Source of the DNA: Dimorphilus gyrociliatus
Taxonomy: Eukaryota; Annelida; Polychaeta; Dinophilidae
Direction of reading: 5' to 3'
Length of the DNA stretch: 64,000 bases
Assembly (NCBI GenBank): GCA_904063045.1
Contig: CAJFCJ010000010.1
Coordinates: 496,001 to 560,000, forward strand
The notes under the pieces are model-generated. The model was not told where the DNA came from, ran no database searches, and worked only from the letters and a program-made list of their open reading frames with translations. The translations under genes and the position numbers were made by a program. Each line of letters starts with the position of its first letter. The first letter of the stretch is position 1. Shown here piece by piece: positions 49,670-61,019 of the stretch.

Positions 49670-50505
49670 TGTCTTTACTTAATTGCGAAGAAATTTAATT
49701 GTTATATTAAATCCGCCAAAAATTCAAGTATCCATGCTCCGCCATATTTAAACAAACGCTTTTTCTATAAAAGGACGATGGTGATTGGCTCGATCCAAAT
49801 ATAAAAACCAATAAACGTTTAGCTTTCATCAGCTTTCGTCTGCAACTTTAAACACGCTCGTGAACGGTTTTAGTCTGATTTCTGGCTTATTCGGCCTATT
49901 TTATCTAGAGAAGATTAGTTTATGGTTGATAGAAGTACTATCATTAACTTCGTGTGGAGTATATACCTCTAAGTACATATTCTTGTTTATTTTCCACAAG
50001 ATTGGATTGTTATGCTTTTTGTCCCAGGTAAGATCTACCTTTAATTTGCTCTTCTTTTTAAGAAGTAAACTCCCTTAGGGAGCTGTAACCGAAAATTAGA
50101 AAGTATAACAACATTTGACGACTTTGTTTTCTATTCTGTACGAAAAATATGAGTGATTAGAAATTGAACTAATTTTTTTCCCTTTACAAAGCCTCTTATG
50201 TTGTTTTAACAATGCAATCTATTTAAAACACTAAATCAATTAATTTTGGTCAAAGAACGTTTTTCAATCAAACCTAAGCAAACGCCATTACGTAATCAGG
50301 ATACGTAACGCTCTTTGTTAAAATCGCACACCTGTAAAACTGTTGGGGTGATTCATGTTTTTCCGGTGCTCGGCCTTATCGATTTCCCCTTTTTTTATTG
50401 TATATTTATAAATCACTCGTACGCGGCCCCACGGTTAATATGAAACCAATCGGCGACGGTTAGCAGATTTATTATTCTCTTATCTCACCTTTACATAAAC
50501 ACATT

Positions 50506-50673
50506 TCAATAAATATTTGGATAGATAAAGATAAAAGAAGGCAGTTCATAAGCTAGCATAGTAGCTGCCAAAGCTATAAAAGGTAGATAATAATTCAATA
50601 AATCTTCTAACAGTGGCGGCTTAATATAATCAGGACAACTGTTTTCACGGTACGTTGAATTTAACAGTAAAAA
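50506..50673 (-). CDS. Possible terminal exon of an unidentified membrane protein
   Basis: On the minus strand a good acceptor (TTCTTCCCTAG, ending at 50674) opens 55 codons to TGA at 50508-50506, followed by AATAAA about 30 nt on. The peptide has a glycosylation-like NSTY, a PPLLEDLL segment and one hydrophobic helix (LPFIALAATMLAYELPSFIF). A 68-nt candidate exon at 50743-50810 fits in phase across a 69-nt intron. I found no start exon and recognise no family, so this may be chance in AT-rich DNA. Confidence 0.25.
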   Translation of the reverse strand, partial: FLLLNSTYRENSCPDYIKPPLLEDLLNYYLPFIALAATMLAYELPSFIFIYPNIY

Positions 50674-50870
50674 CTAGGGAAGAAATTAGTTGAAAGTTAT
50701 ATTTGTCAATATTTATAATATCCTTTATGTTCTATATTGTACAAAAAAGTCAAAAATCGATTGTTTGTAATCTTGATAACGCACGTGCAAATTTATAGTT
50801 CCATTACAGGCTTAAAACATTTTAAAAACTGTAAAATATAGTGAAATTTGTGAGTACAATGACATGTACA

Positions 50871-50930
50871 TGAGTATATGTGTGAGTGAGTGTATGTATG
50901 TATGTGTAGGTGTGTGAGTGTGTGGCTCTA
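50871..50930. repeat. GT/GTGAGT-rich simple repeat
   Basis: Degenerate TGTGTGAG and TATG units, about 60 bp, in the cadherin upstream region. Confidence 0.75.
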
Positions 50931-51426
50931 CTATACATACATTCTATATATAGATATATTGTTAAATTAAATTAACAGTTACTTAACCTTTTATCTAGTA
51001 AAGAAAATATCAGTTGAGTAAATTATCTGGATTTGTTTATAGCATATTTATACTACGGTTAAATTTACGTTGTTAATCGATATTGTTTTAATGAAAGGTA
51101 TCTTTATATATATATATAGGTATAGACAAGTATATCCATATATACTAGGTATACATAAGATATAGTGTATAATTCATTCATTCTTATATTTTTTTGCCAT
51201 TTTAAAGAAAGTGGAAAGTCTGATGTTTTATGTAAAGAGAACAAAAAATTCCATTTTTTTTCAATGAATAATACAAAAAGTCCATTGCTGACTGTTGAGA
51301 AAGAATAATGTAAAAACTTGATCGAAAGAATTTTTTGAACATTTTTCACATTATATAAATCAATAATTAAGTCTATTTTTAACTATAAAAAAGTAATTAG
51401 TAATCTTTTGGAGCGTGTGGACTGTG

Positions 51427-51429
<3 letters not shown>

Positions 51430-51477
<48 letters not shown>
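51430..51477. repeat. (TA)n microsatellite, 24 units
   Basis: Perfect TA tract followed by a CTGTATATATA palindrome; likely length-polymorphic. Confidence 0.95.
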
Positions 51478-51478
<1 letters not shown>

Positions 51479-51671
51479 TGTATATATATAGCTACAGCTA
51501 CAGGTATATATAATCTATAATAAATCCTTCTAAACATATAGGACAATATTAAACCCATTTTTAGTGCTAGAGAAATTTGTCCTTTTTATAGTAATACAAG
51601 GGATTTTTTTTTCAATATTTGTTTCTTAATGGCTGTGAGAAAGAATAGTTGTGGTTTCTTCTTTGCCTATT

Positions 51672-51673
<2 letters not shown>

Positions 51674-51704
<31 letters not shown>
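51674..51704. repeat. (TA)n microsatellite
   Basis: About 15 perfect TA units, 800 bp upstream of the cadherin start. Confidence 0.9.
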
Positions 51705-51708
<4 letters not shown>

Positions 51709-52527
51709 AAAAGTATAAAACACCAAGTTATGGGAAGGTAGAGTTGTAATACTAGTATCCGTAAGGATTATATTTTCTATATATAATAGAATAGATTCAG
51801 TGGAAGAGATTGGGAAATAGGAAAAACAGCTTTTTCTTTTTAGGGCCCTAGTCTGGTTCAATTTTTTTTTGTAACACGATACTATTGGAGAAAAATTGAA
51901 CAAAAGACGTTAATCGATACCGTAGAAAACGAAATTGATTAATTTCATCGACATTTATTATTTGGAAAGTAATTTAGACGGAAAGGTAAATGCTACCTTT
52001 TTGTGAATAGTATTTCAATCCAGGTCAGTTATTTTTACTTAAAAAAACTGCCCTCATATCTCACGTATAATATGCGGCATATAATATTTGGATTGAGATA
52101 TAGGCTTTTCGCTATACTCTTTTTTGGCGATTGTAGGCTCGTAGTTTTTTTTTGTAAGCGTTATAAAAGTTTCGTTTCCTTCTTCTCTTCCACTCAAAAT
52201 GTGACACAAGTTTTGTTAAAAATAGCCCTTGTATCCTTGCATTGAATAGAATAAATATTTTTGAAAATTTTTTTCCACTCAACCATTATTCTTTCGGTGA
52301 CGTATCGTCACATCTATGCTAAAAGCACGTTCCTGTTACTGGCTCTCTGAAGTAGTTGTTTTTAATGCGATAAGACATGATTCCCCATTTTTCTTTTGTT
52401 ATTGATATTGTATAATTCTTTCATTTATTGTTTTTGAGATTTCTGTATTATTATTTACTTTGCAGCTCCGCTACGATTAAGGAGAGAATTAGAATCTCAA
52501 AAGTTTAAACAATAACGAAGGGAGAGA

Positions 52528-55500
52528 ATGACGAAACTGATATTAATAAATTTAGTATTTTATTGTTTATATACTTTTATCTTTGCTCAAAGTCTTTCGG
52601 ATAAACGTTATTTTGTCGTTGATTTGAAATGGACTGGTGATCTTTTTAATTTAAGAGAAGAAGCAAACACAGACCAAGACAGATTTACAATAAGCGTACA
52701 AGGAGATGAACAACTTTTTTCCGTTGACGAGAAGACGGGCGTTGTCCAGCGGAGAAATGATTGGGGAACAGAAGAAAGAGAGCTTTCAATTCAAATTAAC
52801 ATATCTCGCCAATCAGTTGTTTTCACTCAAACTGTAAATATCAAAATGGTAAGCCGTATGAATATTAGATATCATACGATTCTGCTCAAAAATCAACCAA
52901 ATCCTCTTAGAGGTACGGTCTGGTACTGGACTAGGCCGGGTACTGTAGTTATGACTGTTGAAGCAATTGATTCAGATTTCCATAAGGATGGGAAATTACA
53001 ATATGAACTAGCAGATAATGGAGAAGGTAGATTCGGAATTGATAATCTGGGAAACATCTTTGTTAAAGGACGGAAACGTTTCAATGGTCAATATAATTTA
53101 GCTGTTTCTGTCTTTTCTAAAGGAACAATCAGAACCAATACTGAAAGGACTGTTGTTCAACCCATTACGATCTATGCTGGATCGATAAGACCACAATTCT
53201 ATCAGGAAAACTATAACATTAATCTAGATGAAAATTTACCAATTGGCTCTAGTGCTGCCAAAATTGAAATTAAATCATTTCAAGATCTGAGAGTGGACTT
53301 AAAAGCGGAAGAATTAGACACTAAATTTTTTCAGTTAGCTCAGATCTTAAAGATACCTGGAAAATCTACTTACGAATTACGAATTAAGCGACAACTCGTC
53401 TATGGACGAGCTGATACCCCTTACGTATTCAGATTCTTTTTAGTTGCAACAGAAGAAGTCAGCGAATTTCGCACAATGGCAGAAGCAGTCATTACTTTGG
53501 TCGATGTTAATGAACCACCATTTTTTACTGTTGAAAGGTATGAGGACTATAATGTTGATCCGTCTTCATGGTCAGGTATAGAATTAACAGCATTCGAAAG
53601 AGATTTCGGGGCCCAAGGACAAATACAATGGAGTTTGGACGATAGTGATAACTTTGAGCTAACAGAAGGCCAAAGTGGTACATACAATAGAAGAAGTTGG
53701 ACGAAGCGGCTAGTTATAGCAGATGGAAATTCTGTTAAATACGGAAATTCTCCAGATCATTCATATACTGTTAAAGTAACTGCAACTGATGCTGGAAGTC
53801 CTCCCCTTAACAATACTATTGACTGTATTATCCGTCTAAAAAAGATGAACTCAGAACCACCAAAAATGGAACCACCAGTACAAACTGTTAAATTATCAAA
53901 ATCTATCGAACAAAGTTCAACAAATCCCATCTATTACGTTCAAGCATACGATCCAGATGGTATGGCAAACGAGTTACCTTTTAAATTTAGGCTTAAAAAT
54001 GATTTTGGAGGTCTTTTTGGCATAAATGGAAATACTGGTGCAATATACTTAGAACAGAAATTGACAAATCCCCAAGCTGAATATATTCTTGATATAGAAA
54101 TAACGCAGGGTAATCAGAATAATTTGAATGCTGGTCGAGTCGTTCTGCAATTAGTTAATATAAATCAACCTCCCAAATTTATTGATTGTAAAAGTTATAT
54201 AAATACTGTTGTGGATGAAAATGAAGAACCTGGAAAGGAAGTGGTTCAAGTTCAGGCAACAGACGATGATACGGGTCCAGCTGGTGAACTAACTTATTCG
54301 TTTGTACAACGTGATCAAGGAGATGAGCAATTTTTTGAAATAGATAAAACTACTGGAAAAGTGACAACGAAACGAAAATTCGACAGGGAAAAACCTCCCA
54401 ATGGTCGAACAAATCTAAGACTGACAGTTCAAGCAAGTGATAAAGGAAAACCCCCACAGTCGACAAATTGTTTCTTTTTTGTTAAGATTGGTGATGTAAA
54501 CGATCAGAGTCCGAAATTTGACGTAGCATCAACGGAAGGGGAAGGATCGAAATTTTATGCTCCTTTTAACTTGCCCGACGGATCATTCATAGCACAGCTT
54601 TACGCTTATGATCTTGATGAATTTGATACAAGAAATTCAATAGTCAAATATAGTTTAACAAATGTTTCCCCTGAATGTACTAACTGCTTTATTTTCTCTG
54701 AGGAAGGAGAAAAATCTTTAAATACTGCTATGATTCGATCAAGAGGACTTACCAATAAGCGAGGCGAATATGAGCTAACAGTAACAGCGGAAGACGATGG
54801 AATAGATAAGAGAACTGCAACAACAAAAATTAAAATTATAGTTACAGAGGATGTTAATTTTTATCCACCAAAAATAACAAATTTGAACAACTTTATATCC
54901 CCCAAATCAATAAGCGAAACTTTAGTAGGTGGTTCGACAATTGTTGAAGGTCAAGCAACGAACCACGATAGTAATGCTATCCTCTTTGGAGTTCGGAGTG
55001 ACTTAATTCCATTATTAAACTCTATGAAAACGTTTGGTTATGAAGATTTAGGTGGTGGCAATTTTAAAATCATATACAATGTTGGTAAAACTCTGGACAG
55101 AGAAGTTCAACCTAAGTATTTACTTATTGTAACGATAACTGGTACACAAGCTGCCATTTCTGTAAGAGTACCTATAACTTTAATTGATGAAAATAACAAG
55201 AGCCCAGAATTCCAAGGAATGGATAGTTCAGATAACTATCGTGTTCTTCTTCCTCAAAATACAGCTATTAATAATGAGATTTTATCATTTATTGCAACTG
55301 ATGATGATTCAGAAAGAAATAACAACAATAAAGTTTCTTATACAATAACGGGATGCACTGAATTGGATTTGGAAACATGTAAAAGGACATTTAAGGTGTC
55401 CAGCATATTGAGTGATGGATTTTATTTTGGTTCATTAGTCCTTTCGGAAGAAATATCAGCAGATCAGATTGGTAATCGATTCAAATTGGATATTGTTGCC

Positions 55501-58500
55501 GAAGACGGATCCAATTCAGCTTTCCCTGGAAGAGATGGACCAAACAAAAATAAAAAATCTGTTAGATTACATGTGACAGGAATATCTTCGCATTCTCCAA
55601 AGTTTCCAGTAGCCGACTATACCTATGAAACTGTTGAGCTCGCAAGTCATGGACTTTCAATAGCTAATATAACTGCCAAAACATCTAGCGAACAATATGA
55701 TCAGTATGTTGAGAAAACATATGCTATTACTGGAGGTAATGAAAATAGATGGTTTACAGTTGATTCGTCAACGGGAAATATATATATTGCCGGAAATGGT
55801 CTTGTTAATATTGACGATCTTCCTCAAAATTCCAGAAAAGTTAGTCTGGAATATAAAGTATTCGATGGAGCTGTTCAGTCGGACGTAATAGTTATTAATA
55901 TAACTATCAATGACATCAACAAATATGTCCCATACGTTACACCTAATTTTGACGAATTTACTAATTATATTGAAATGAATGCTCCTGCAGGTACAATTGT
56001 TTATACATTTGAATCCAAAGATCCTGATCTGAAAAGAAGTTCTCAACCAAACTATGAGAACCATTGCGTAACTATTCCCCAAAGGTGGAGGGATTATTTT
56101 AAGGTTGAGAAAGATACTGCTAATAATGCAAAAAATAGATGGAATATTCTTCTAAATAAGCCTTTGGAACGAGATTATTATGATGGCTATGATCGCTGGG
56201 TTATGAATGTTCAGGTTAAAGATGAGTGCGATAGACCAGCTACATCAAAAATTGGATATGGAACTTTTACTATTTTACCTGAAGATATCAACAATCATAG
56301 TCCTAGGTTTTTACCAGAGTGTTTAAAATTGAACGTAGACGAAGAGGCGACCGTACTCACTAATGTGAAAGATTTTACCGTATGCACATACGATGTCGAC
56401 TTTGGACTTAATGGACAAATTAATGAAAATAGTTTCAAAACTGAAGGAAGTAGATTTTTCAAATTTAATCGTGGATTACTACAAGTTAACGAGACCATTC
56501 CGAAAAGATATGCTAATAGACCCGAAACTTTGTCATATTCATTTGTAGTTAAGGTTAAAGATTTGAGTGGCCTATCCTCAAATGGGGTTAAAGTTACTGT
56601 TTACGTTAACGATATAAATAATAACCCTCCACAATTTACTAACAATGATCAAATGGTTATTGAGATGGATGAGGAACTACCAGTTGACACTGTTGTTTAT
56701 ACACTGTTAGCCGAAGATAAAGATATCGACGAAAATGCCTTACGGAAATACTCGATTGTTGGATCATCGCCCTTCTACATAGATTCACTCTATAGTCAGG
56801 GCGGTGGAGCGATACGTGTAAGGGAAAGGATCGATTTGGAAACTGGAGTTAGCTCTTATAACTTTCAAGTTCTCGTTGAACATCCAGATAGAGGAATAAC
56901 AAGCAGTAGAGATGTCACTGTACAAGTTGTAGGTGTCAATGATAATGCTCCTAACATAACAACTATGAGCGGAAGATATTCTTTGACTATACCGGAAAAT
57001 ACTGAAGTTTCAAACAATAACTTGGAAACATTTATTGGCTCCGATAGTGATGGAGATACTTTTGATTGGTTTATTGATTATGAAAACTCTGACGTATCGA
57101 GAAGGTTCAATATTGTGAAACGGGATAATGTAAACGCTGATTTGAAATTGATAAGAGAATTAGACAGAGAAACTATAGATAATTTCTCTCTGGTTATTAT
57201 GGCTGTTGATAACGGATCGCCTCCAAAAACTGGATCTTTAACCTATTCCATAATTGTTGGAGACGTTAACGATAATGCTCCGGAATTTGCAGTCGATAAA
57301 GAAATAATTGTTCCTGAAGAGCAGACTATCGGGTACGAATTGGATGCGGTAATTAGAATTACTGATAGAGACTCTGAAGATAATGGTGGTCCTTTTACAA
57401 TTGAAAGAACCTCGTGCTCAAATGAAAACTCAGCTTGTTCGAGTTTTGATTTGGAAAGAAAGGGAGACAACACTTATAGAATTAAAACAAAAAAGCCTAC
57501 TTATGACAGATATGCAACGAAAGAATATTATCTACCCGTCGTGATTAGTGATTCTGGAACACCACCCAAAACAGGGACGTCAACTCTAACGATTGTTGTT
57601 GAAGGTCTTAATAAAAGTCCACAGGAGCGGGGAGCAACCAAATACGTAACAGTTTATAACTACAAGTATATGCTACCAGACACTTCTATTGGAACACCCT
57701 ATTCTGTTGATAAAGATGACTGGGATTTAAAAGACAAAGAATTTACAATATTGAACCATAATAAATATTTCGAAGCTGTTAACGATAATACACGAGAAGA
57801 TCATGGTCATATTATACTAAAGGAAGGAACAAAGGCAGCAAAATATGACTTAGATATAAGAATATCTGACAATTCTCGAAAAGGCGATGTTGTCGAATCA
57901 AAGATGATCGTCAATGTTATTTATATAAACGAACAAGCTGTTAAGAGTCCTGGCTCTATGACTCTAACTGGAATAACAGCTAAACAATTTATTGCAGGAG
58001 AAGACAATAAAAGAGATAAACTAAGAAATTCTCTTGCTTCAATTCTGGGAACTTCAACAGAAAATGTTGATATCTTCAGTATTTATGATTCTGATAAAGA
58101 TACGACTCAAATTTTATATGCAGCCCACGGTTCTCCTTGGTACGATAAATCGAGATTAGATGGATTAGCAAGTGAAAACAGGGAAAAGCTGGAAGCCAAT
58201 GCCGGAATTAAAATAAGTCAAATACCTATTGATGAGTGCGAAGGTGATTCGCTATGTTACGTTGGAGGATGCGTTACTAAATTCGACATTAAAAGCAAAG
58301 ATACTATGATTTTAAATACAAACTTTTCTTCTCAAGCTCAAATTAGTGCTAGAGCGAAAAAAGTTTGTGAGTGTGCTGCTCAATATGTTGACGATGCTCT
58401 TGGATCATGCACTTTCGATTATTGTATGAACAATGGAACATGTATGGACAAATATACTCACCCCGACGAAGTCTCGGGAGAGCCTGTATGCAAATGCTTG

Positions 58501-60726
58501 CCTGGGTTTGACGGAAAACGATGTCAGCAGTTAGATCATTCGTTTAATGGAAATGGCTGGGCTTGGTATGAACCCCTATCGTTGTGTGTGGAAGATATGC
58601 TTTCTATCGACATAGTTACCAAAACTGGAACGGGTCTGCTATTTTACCAAGGACCTCTCTCGACAGATGATTCAAAGGACTATTTAGCATTGGAATTAAA
58701 TAGTGGAAGACCCAAATTGACAGTACAGCATGACAATGAACGAGTTATATTAAACGTGCCGAATGCTAGGAATTTAGCCGATGGAAAGTGGCATTCGCTC
58801 CAAGTTAGTAAAGCTCCAACTGACAGAAGAATGGTGAGGTGGACCCTAATGGTTGATAACTGTAAAGATGCTTCGGTTGACGAGAATATCGATAATTCTA
58901 CGGAAAATGACAGCGGTTGTAAAAGCTTCAAAGATGTTATAACATCAAGAAGTTATCTTGATAACAACAATCCATTACAATTGGGCGGAAGGAAATCAGT
59001 GAACTTTCCTGCTGGTATAGTAAAAAATGGTTTCAATGGATGCATGAAAAATTTGAGACACAACGGAGTTGTGAGAGATCTCTATACTGGAAAGAGAAGA
59101 GAACAATCATCATCAACCGATGGATGCCCATCAATTTCAAACAAGTGTTTAGATTGCGGAGGCAATGCCACTTGTGTTGGAGATTTAACATCGTCAGCTG
59201 CATCTTGTGTCTGTAAACCAGGATTCACTAATTCACCCTCTTGTAACGAAAGAACTGATTCTAGAAAATTGAAAGAAAAAGCTTATATATCTTGGAATCT
59301 TAAAGATCAGTTCAACACAACTATTTCAACAACGGCTTCGAGAAGAAATCAACGTATTCAGTTACGTTTCCGAACCAGAAAGGAGGAAGGAACTATCTTT
59401 TCAACTTCAAGTTTCTCCACTTTAGAACAAATCATTCTCAGTGTTTCTAATGGATATTTAAAATTATTGTACGATTTAGGTTCGGGATATAATACTTTAT
59501 CTTTACCTTATGTAAAAGTCAATGACGGTATTTGGCATACTGTTGTATTCGAACGATTCGGTAATGGTGGTTCTCTATTATTGGACGACGGTGACGCTCC
59601 TAGATTCTTTGTTCAAAACTTTCAAAGAGATTCTCATAGATTAATTGCCATTGAGGGTTTAGATATTTCATCTGGCGCTATGTTGCAAAAGAGAATGTAT
59701 CATAACTTACCATCTGCGAAAGATTTTTTCCAAGAATCTTGTATAAGCGATGTCCATTACACTTGGTCAGGTTCGCAGACTACTACACTGCCTTTGAATG
59801 AAAATTCCAACAACGGGGGTGCCACCTATGTTAATAGGGTAAATACCGACGAAGGCTGTCCTTCAGGAATAACTTGTACATCAGACGCCTGCCCTTCGGA
59901 TGCCACTTGCGTGGAACATTGGGAAGCAAGAACTTGCTTTTGTGGAATAGGCAAAAACTTTTCGTCAAATAGTTGTGTAGCAGTTACAAATTGCGCTGTT
60001 CCGCAATGCCTCAACGGAGGTTTATGTGCTGTGTTCTCTAATAATTGGGTATGTCATTGCTCTGAAAACTACGAAGGAACCAGATGTGGAATTGAACCAG
60101 GCGGTGTTGTTGATAATAGTACTGGATTAGCTACTGGAGGTATAGTGGGAATCATATTAGCAATACTAATTGCATTAGCTCTATTCCTTGTACTTGCTAT
60201 TTGGTTGAAGAAAAGAAAGGCACCAGAAAAAGTCATAATTGATCATCCGGAAACGGATGAAAATGAATTCTGCTATAACTACACGGAGGAGGGAGGAGGT
60301 GAAGAGGATACTGCTAATTTTAGTACTGCTGAATTGCGAAAAGCAGTCAGTGAAACTCCATTCGAACCGAAGAAAGTATCAGCAATCAATGTCGGATTTG
60401 TTCCCGAGGATTCTCCATATCGGACGTCGCCTGTATCTCCCTACGGACCAGATGGTAAACCAAAAAATTTAGGAGACTTTTTGAGCGATCGCTTAACACA
60501 AGCTGACAATGACCCTACTGCCCCGCCATATGATACAGTTAGGGAGTACGAATACGAAGGTGGAGCCTCGCAAGTGGGCTCACTTAGTTCCTTAGCTTCC
60601 GGTTCAACGGATGCCTCTATAGACTACGAGCCATATATGCAGGGACCTAGATTTGACAAACTTAGGGATATATACTCTGGAAACGACGATGCAGACGATA
60701 TTCCAATCGATGAGTCCCTAGCATAA
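52528..60726 (+). CDS. Classical (type III) cadherin with EGF/LamG and catenin-binding tail, single coding exon
   Basis: Homophilic Ca2+-dependent adhesion receptor of adherens junctions, 2732 aa in one exon. A signal peptide (LILINLVFYCLYTFIFAQS) precedes about fifteen cadherin repeats; linkers of the DxNDxxPxF type lie near aa 326 (VDVNEPPFF), 545, 656, 774, 887, 1129, 1252, 1361, 1471 and 1579 (GDVNDNAPEF). Then come a divergent stretch, EGF (about 1961-2001), LamG (2010-2190), EGF (2208-2240), LamG (2250-2430) and two EGFs (2450-2521). This primitive-classical-cadherin arrangement is typical of invertebrate N-cadherins. A TM helix (VGIILAILIALALFLVLAIWL, about 2540-2560) is followed by the p120-catenin motif EEGGGEED and the beta-catenin motif APPYDTVREYEYEG, SLSSLASGS, GPRFDKLRDIYSG. 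The tail is intact, so it should bind catenins. The Met is the first in frame, 62 nt after a 5' UTR acceptor. The lack of coding introns is striking beside its neighbours. Confidence 0.95.
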   Translation: MTKLILINLVFYCLYTFIFAQSLSDKRYFVVDLKWTGDLFNLREEANTDQDRFTISVQGDEQLFSVDEKTGVVQRRNDWGTEERELSIQINISRQSVVFTQTVNIKMVSRMNIRYHTILLKNQPNPLRGTVWYWTRPGTVVMTVEAIDSDFHKDGKLQYELADNGEGRFGIDNLGNIFVKGRKRFNGQYNLAVSVFSKGTIRTNTERTVVQPITIYAGSIRPQFYQENYNINLDENLPIGSSAAKIEIKSFQDLRVDLKAEELDTKFFQLAQILKIPGKSTYELRIKRQLVYGRADTPYVFRFFLVATEEVSEFRTMAEAVITLVDVNEPPFFTVERYEDYNVDPSSWSGIELTAFERDFGAQGQIQWSLDDSDNFELTEGQSGTYNRRSWTKRLVIADGNSVKYGNSPDHSYTVKVTATDAGSPPLNNTIDCIIRLKKMNSEPPKMEPPVQTVKLSKSIEQSSTNPIYYVQAYDPDGMANELPFKFRLKNDFGGLFGINGNTGAIYLEQKLTNPQAEYILDIEITQGNQNNLNAGRVVLQLVNINQPPKFIDCKSYINTVVDENEEPGKEVVQVQATDDDTGPAGELTYSFVQRDQGDEQFFEIDKTTGKVTTKRKFDREKPPNGRTNLRLTVQASDKGKPPQSTNCFFFVKIGDVNDQSPKFDVASTEGEGSKFYAPFNLPDGSFIAQLYAYDLDEFDTRNSIVKYSLTNVSPECTNCFIFSEEGEKSLNTAMIRSRGLTNKRGEYELTVTAEDDGIDKRTATTKIKIIVTEDVNFYPPKITNLNNFISPKSISETLVGGSTIVEGQATNHDSNAILFGVRSDLIPLLNSMKTFGYEDLGGGNFKIIYNVGKTLDREVQPKYLLIVTITGTQAAISVRVPITLIDENNKSPEFQGMDSSDNYRVLLPQNTAINNEILSFIATDDDSERNNNNKVSYTITGCTELDLETCKRTFKVSSILSDGFYFGSLVLSEEISADQIGNRFKLDIVAEDGSNSAFPGRDGPNKNKKSVRLHVTGISSHSPKFPVADYTYETVELASHGLSIANITAKTSSEQYDQYVEKTYAITGGNENRWFTVDSSTGNIYIAGNGLVNIDDLPQNSRKVSLEYKVFDGAVQSDVIVINITINDINKYVPYVTPNFDEFTNYIEMNAPAGTIVYTFESKDPDLKRSSQPNYENHCVTIPQRWRDYFKVEKDTANNAKNRWNILLNKPLERDYYDGYDRWVMNVQVKDECDRPATSKIGYGTFTILPEDINNHSPRFLPECLKLNVDEEATVLTNVKDFTVCTYDVDFGLNGQINENSFKTEGSRFFKFNRGLLQVNETIPKRYANRPETLSYSFVVKVKDLSGLSSNGVKVTVYVNDINNNPPQFTNNDQMVIEMDEELPVDTVVYTLLAEDKDIDENALRKYSIVGSSPFYIDSLYSQGGGAIRVRERIDLETGVSSYNFQVLVEHPDRGITSSRDVTVQVVGVNDNAPNITTMSGRYSLTIPENTEVSNNNLETFIGSDSDGDTFDWFIDYENSDVSRRFNIVKRDNVNADLKLIRELDRETIDNFSLVIMAVDNGSPPKTGSLTYSIIVGDVNDNAPEFAVDKEIIVPEEQTIGYELDAVIRITDRDSEDNGGPFTIERTSCSNENSACSSFDLERKGDNTYRIKTKKPTYDRYATKEYYLPVVISDSGTPPKTGTSTLTIVVEGLNKSPQERGATKYVTVYNYKYMLPDTSIGTPYSVDKDDWDLKDKEFTILNHNKYFEAVNDNTREDHGHIILKEGTKAAKYDLDIRISDNSRKGDVVESKMIVNVIYINEQAVKSPGSMTLTGITAKQFIAGEDNKRDKLRNSLASILGTSTENVDIFSIYDSDKDTTQILYAAHGSPWYDKSRLDGLASENREKLEANAGIKISQIPIDECEGDSLCYVGGCVTKFDIKSKDTMILNTNFSSQAQISARAKKVCECAAQYVDDALGSCTFDYCMNNGTCMDKYTHPDEVSGEPVCKCLPGFDGKRCQQLDHSFNGNGWAWYEPLSLCVEDMLSIDIVTKTGTGLLFYQGPLSTDDSKDYLALELNSGRPKLTVQHDNERVILNVPNARNLADGKWHSLQVSKAPTDRRMVRWTLMVDNCKDASVDENIDNSTENDSGCKSFKDVITSRSYLDNNNPLQLGGRKSVNFPAGIVKNGFNGCMKNLRHNGVVRDLYTGKRREQSSSTDGCPSISNKCLDCGGNATCVGDLTSSAASCVCKPGFTNSPSCNERTDSRKLKEKAYISWNLKDQFNTTISTTASRRNQRIQLRFRTRKEEGTIFSTSSFSTLEQIILSVSNGYLKLLYDLGSGYNTLSLPYVKVNDGIWHTVVFERFGNGGSLLLDDGDAPRFFVQNFQRDSHRLIAIEGLDISSGAMLQKRMYHNLPSAKDFFQESCISDVHYTWSGSQTTTLPLNENSNNGGATYVNRVNTDEGCPSGITCTSDACPSDATCVEHWEARTCFCGIGKNFSSNSCVAVTNCAVPQCLNGGLCAVFSNNWVCHCSENYEGTRCGIEPGGVVDNSTGLATGGIVGIILAILIALALFLVLAIWLKKRKAPEKVIIDHPETDENEFCYNYTEEGGGEEDTANFSTAELRKAVSETPFEPKKVSAINVGFVPEDSPYRTSPVSPYGPDGKPKNLGDFLSDRLTQADNDPTAPPYDTVREYEYEGGASQVGSLSSLASGSTDASIDYEPYMQGPRFDKLRDIYSGNDDADDIPIDESLA

Positions 60727-60949
60727 TTTTGATAAAAGAGACGAATAACTTTATGACTTTTTTTACACATAAAAAATATACTCGTTTAGTCTGTGATCGA
60801 ACTATACAGTGGTGTCCAGTTCCTTATTTTAAACAATTTTTTTTTGATTTTATTCATGATGAACTAGTTAGTTATGTAACACTTGTTTTTATACTTTGAT
60901 CTCGATAAATACTATATGTATAAACATTTATGCATACATAAAAATAAAT

Positions 60950-61019
60950 AAATATATATATATATATATATACTGTATAAAAGGTATTTATATTATAATA
61001 GTGTATATATATATATATG
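60950..61019. repeat. (TA)n repeats in the cadherin 3' flank
   Basis: Two TA tracts separated by a TGTATAAAAGG-like unit, just after the putative polyA signal. Confidence 0.85.

Larger units (their letters stand above)
49670..52527. other. Divergent TBC1D32 / cadherin intergenic region
   Basis: 2.86 kb between two divergent start codons. It holds a GT-rich tract (50871-50930), two long (TA)n tracts, a candidate minus-strand terminal exon (50506-50673) and the cadherin 5' UTR: a strong acceptor TTTGCAG ends at 52465, 62 nt before the cadherin ATG, so the 5' UTR is spliced. A CAG|GTAAGA donor at 50027/50028 could end its first exon; that link is speculative. Confidence 0.45.

Noticed and set aside
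49860-50078. Hydrophobic + strand open frame with a CAG|GTAAGA donor
   Set aside because: It has no ATG and no compatible downstream coding exon; at most it may be a noncoding first exon of the cadherin.
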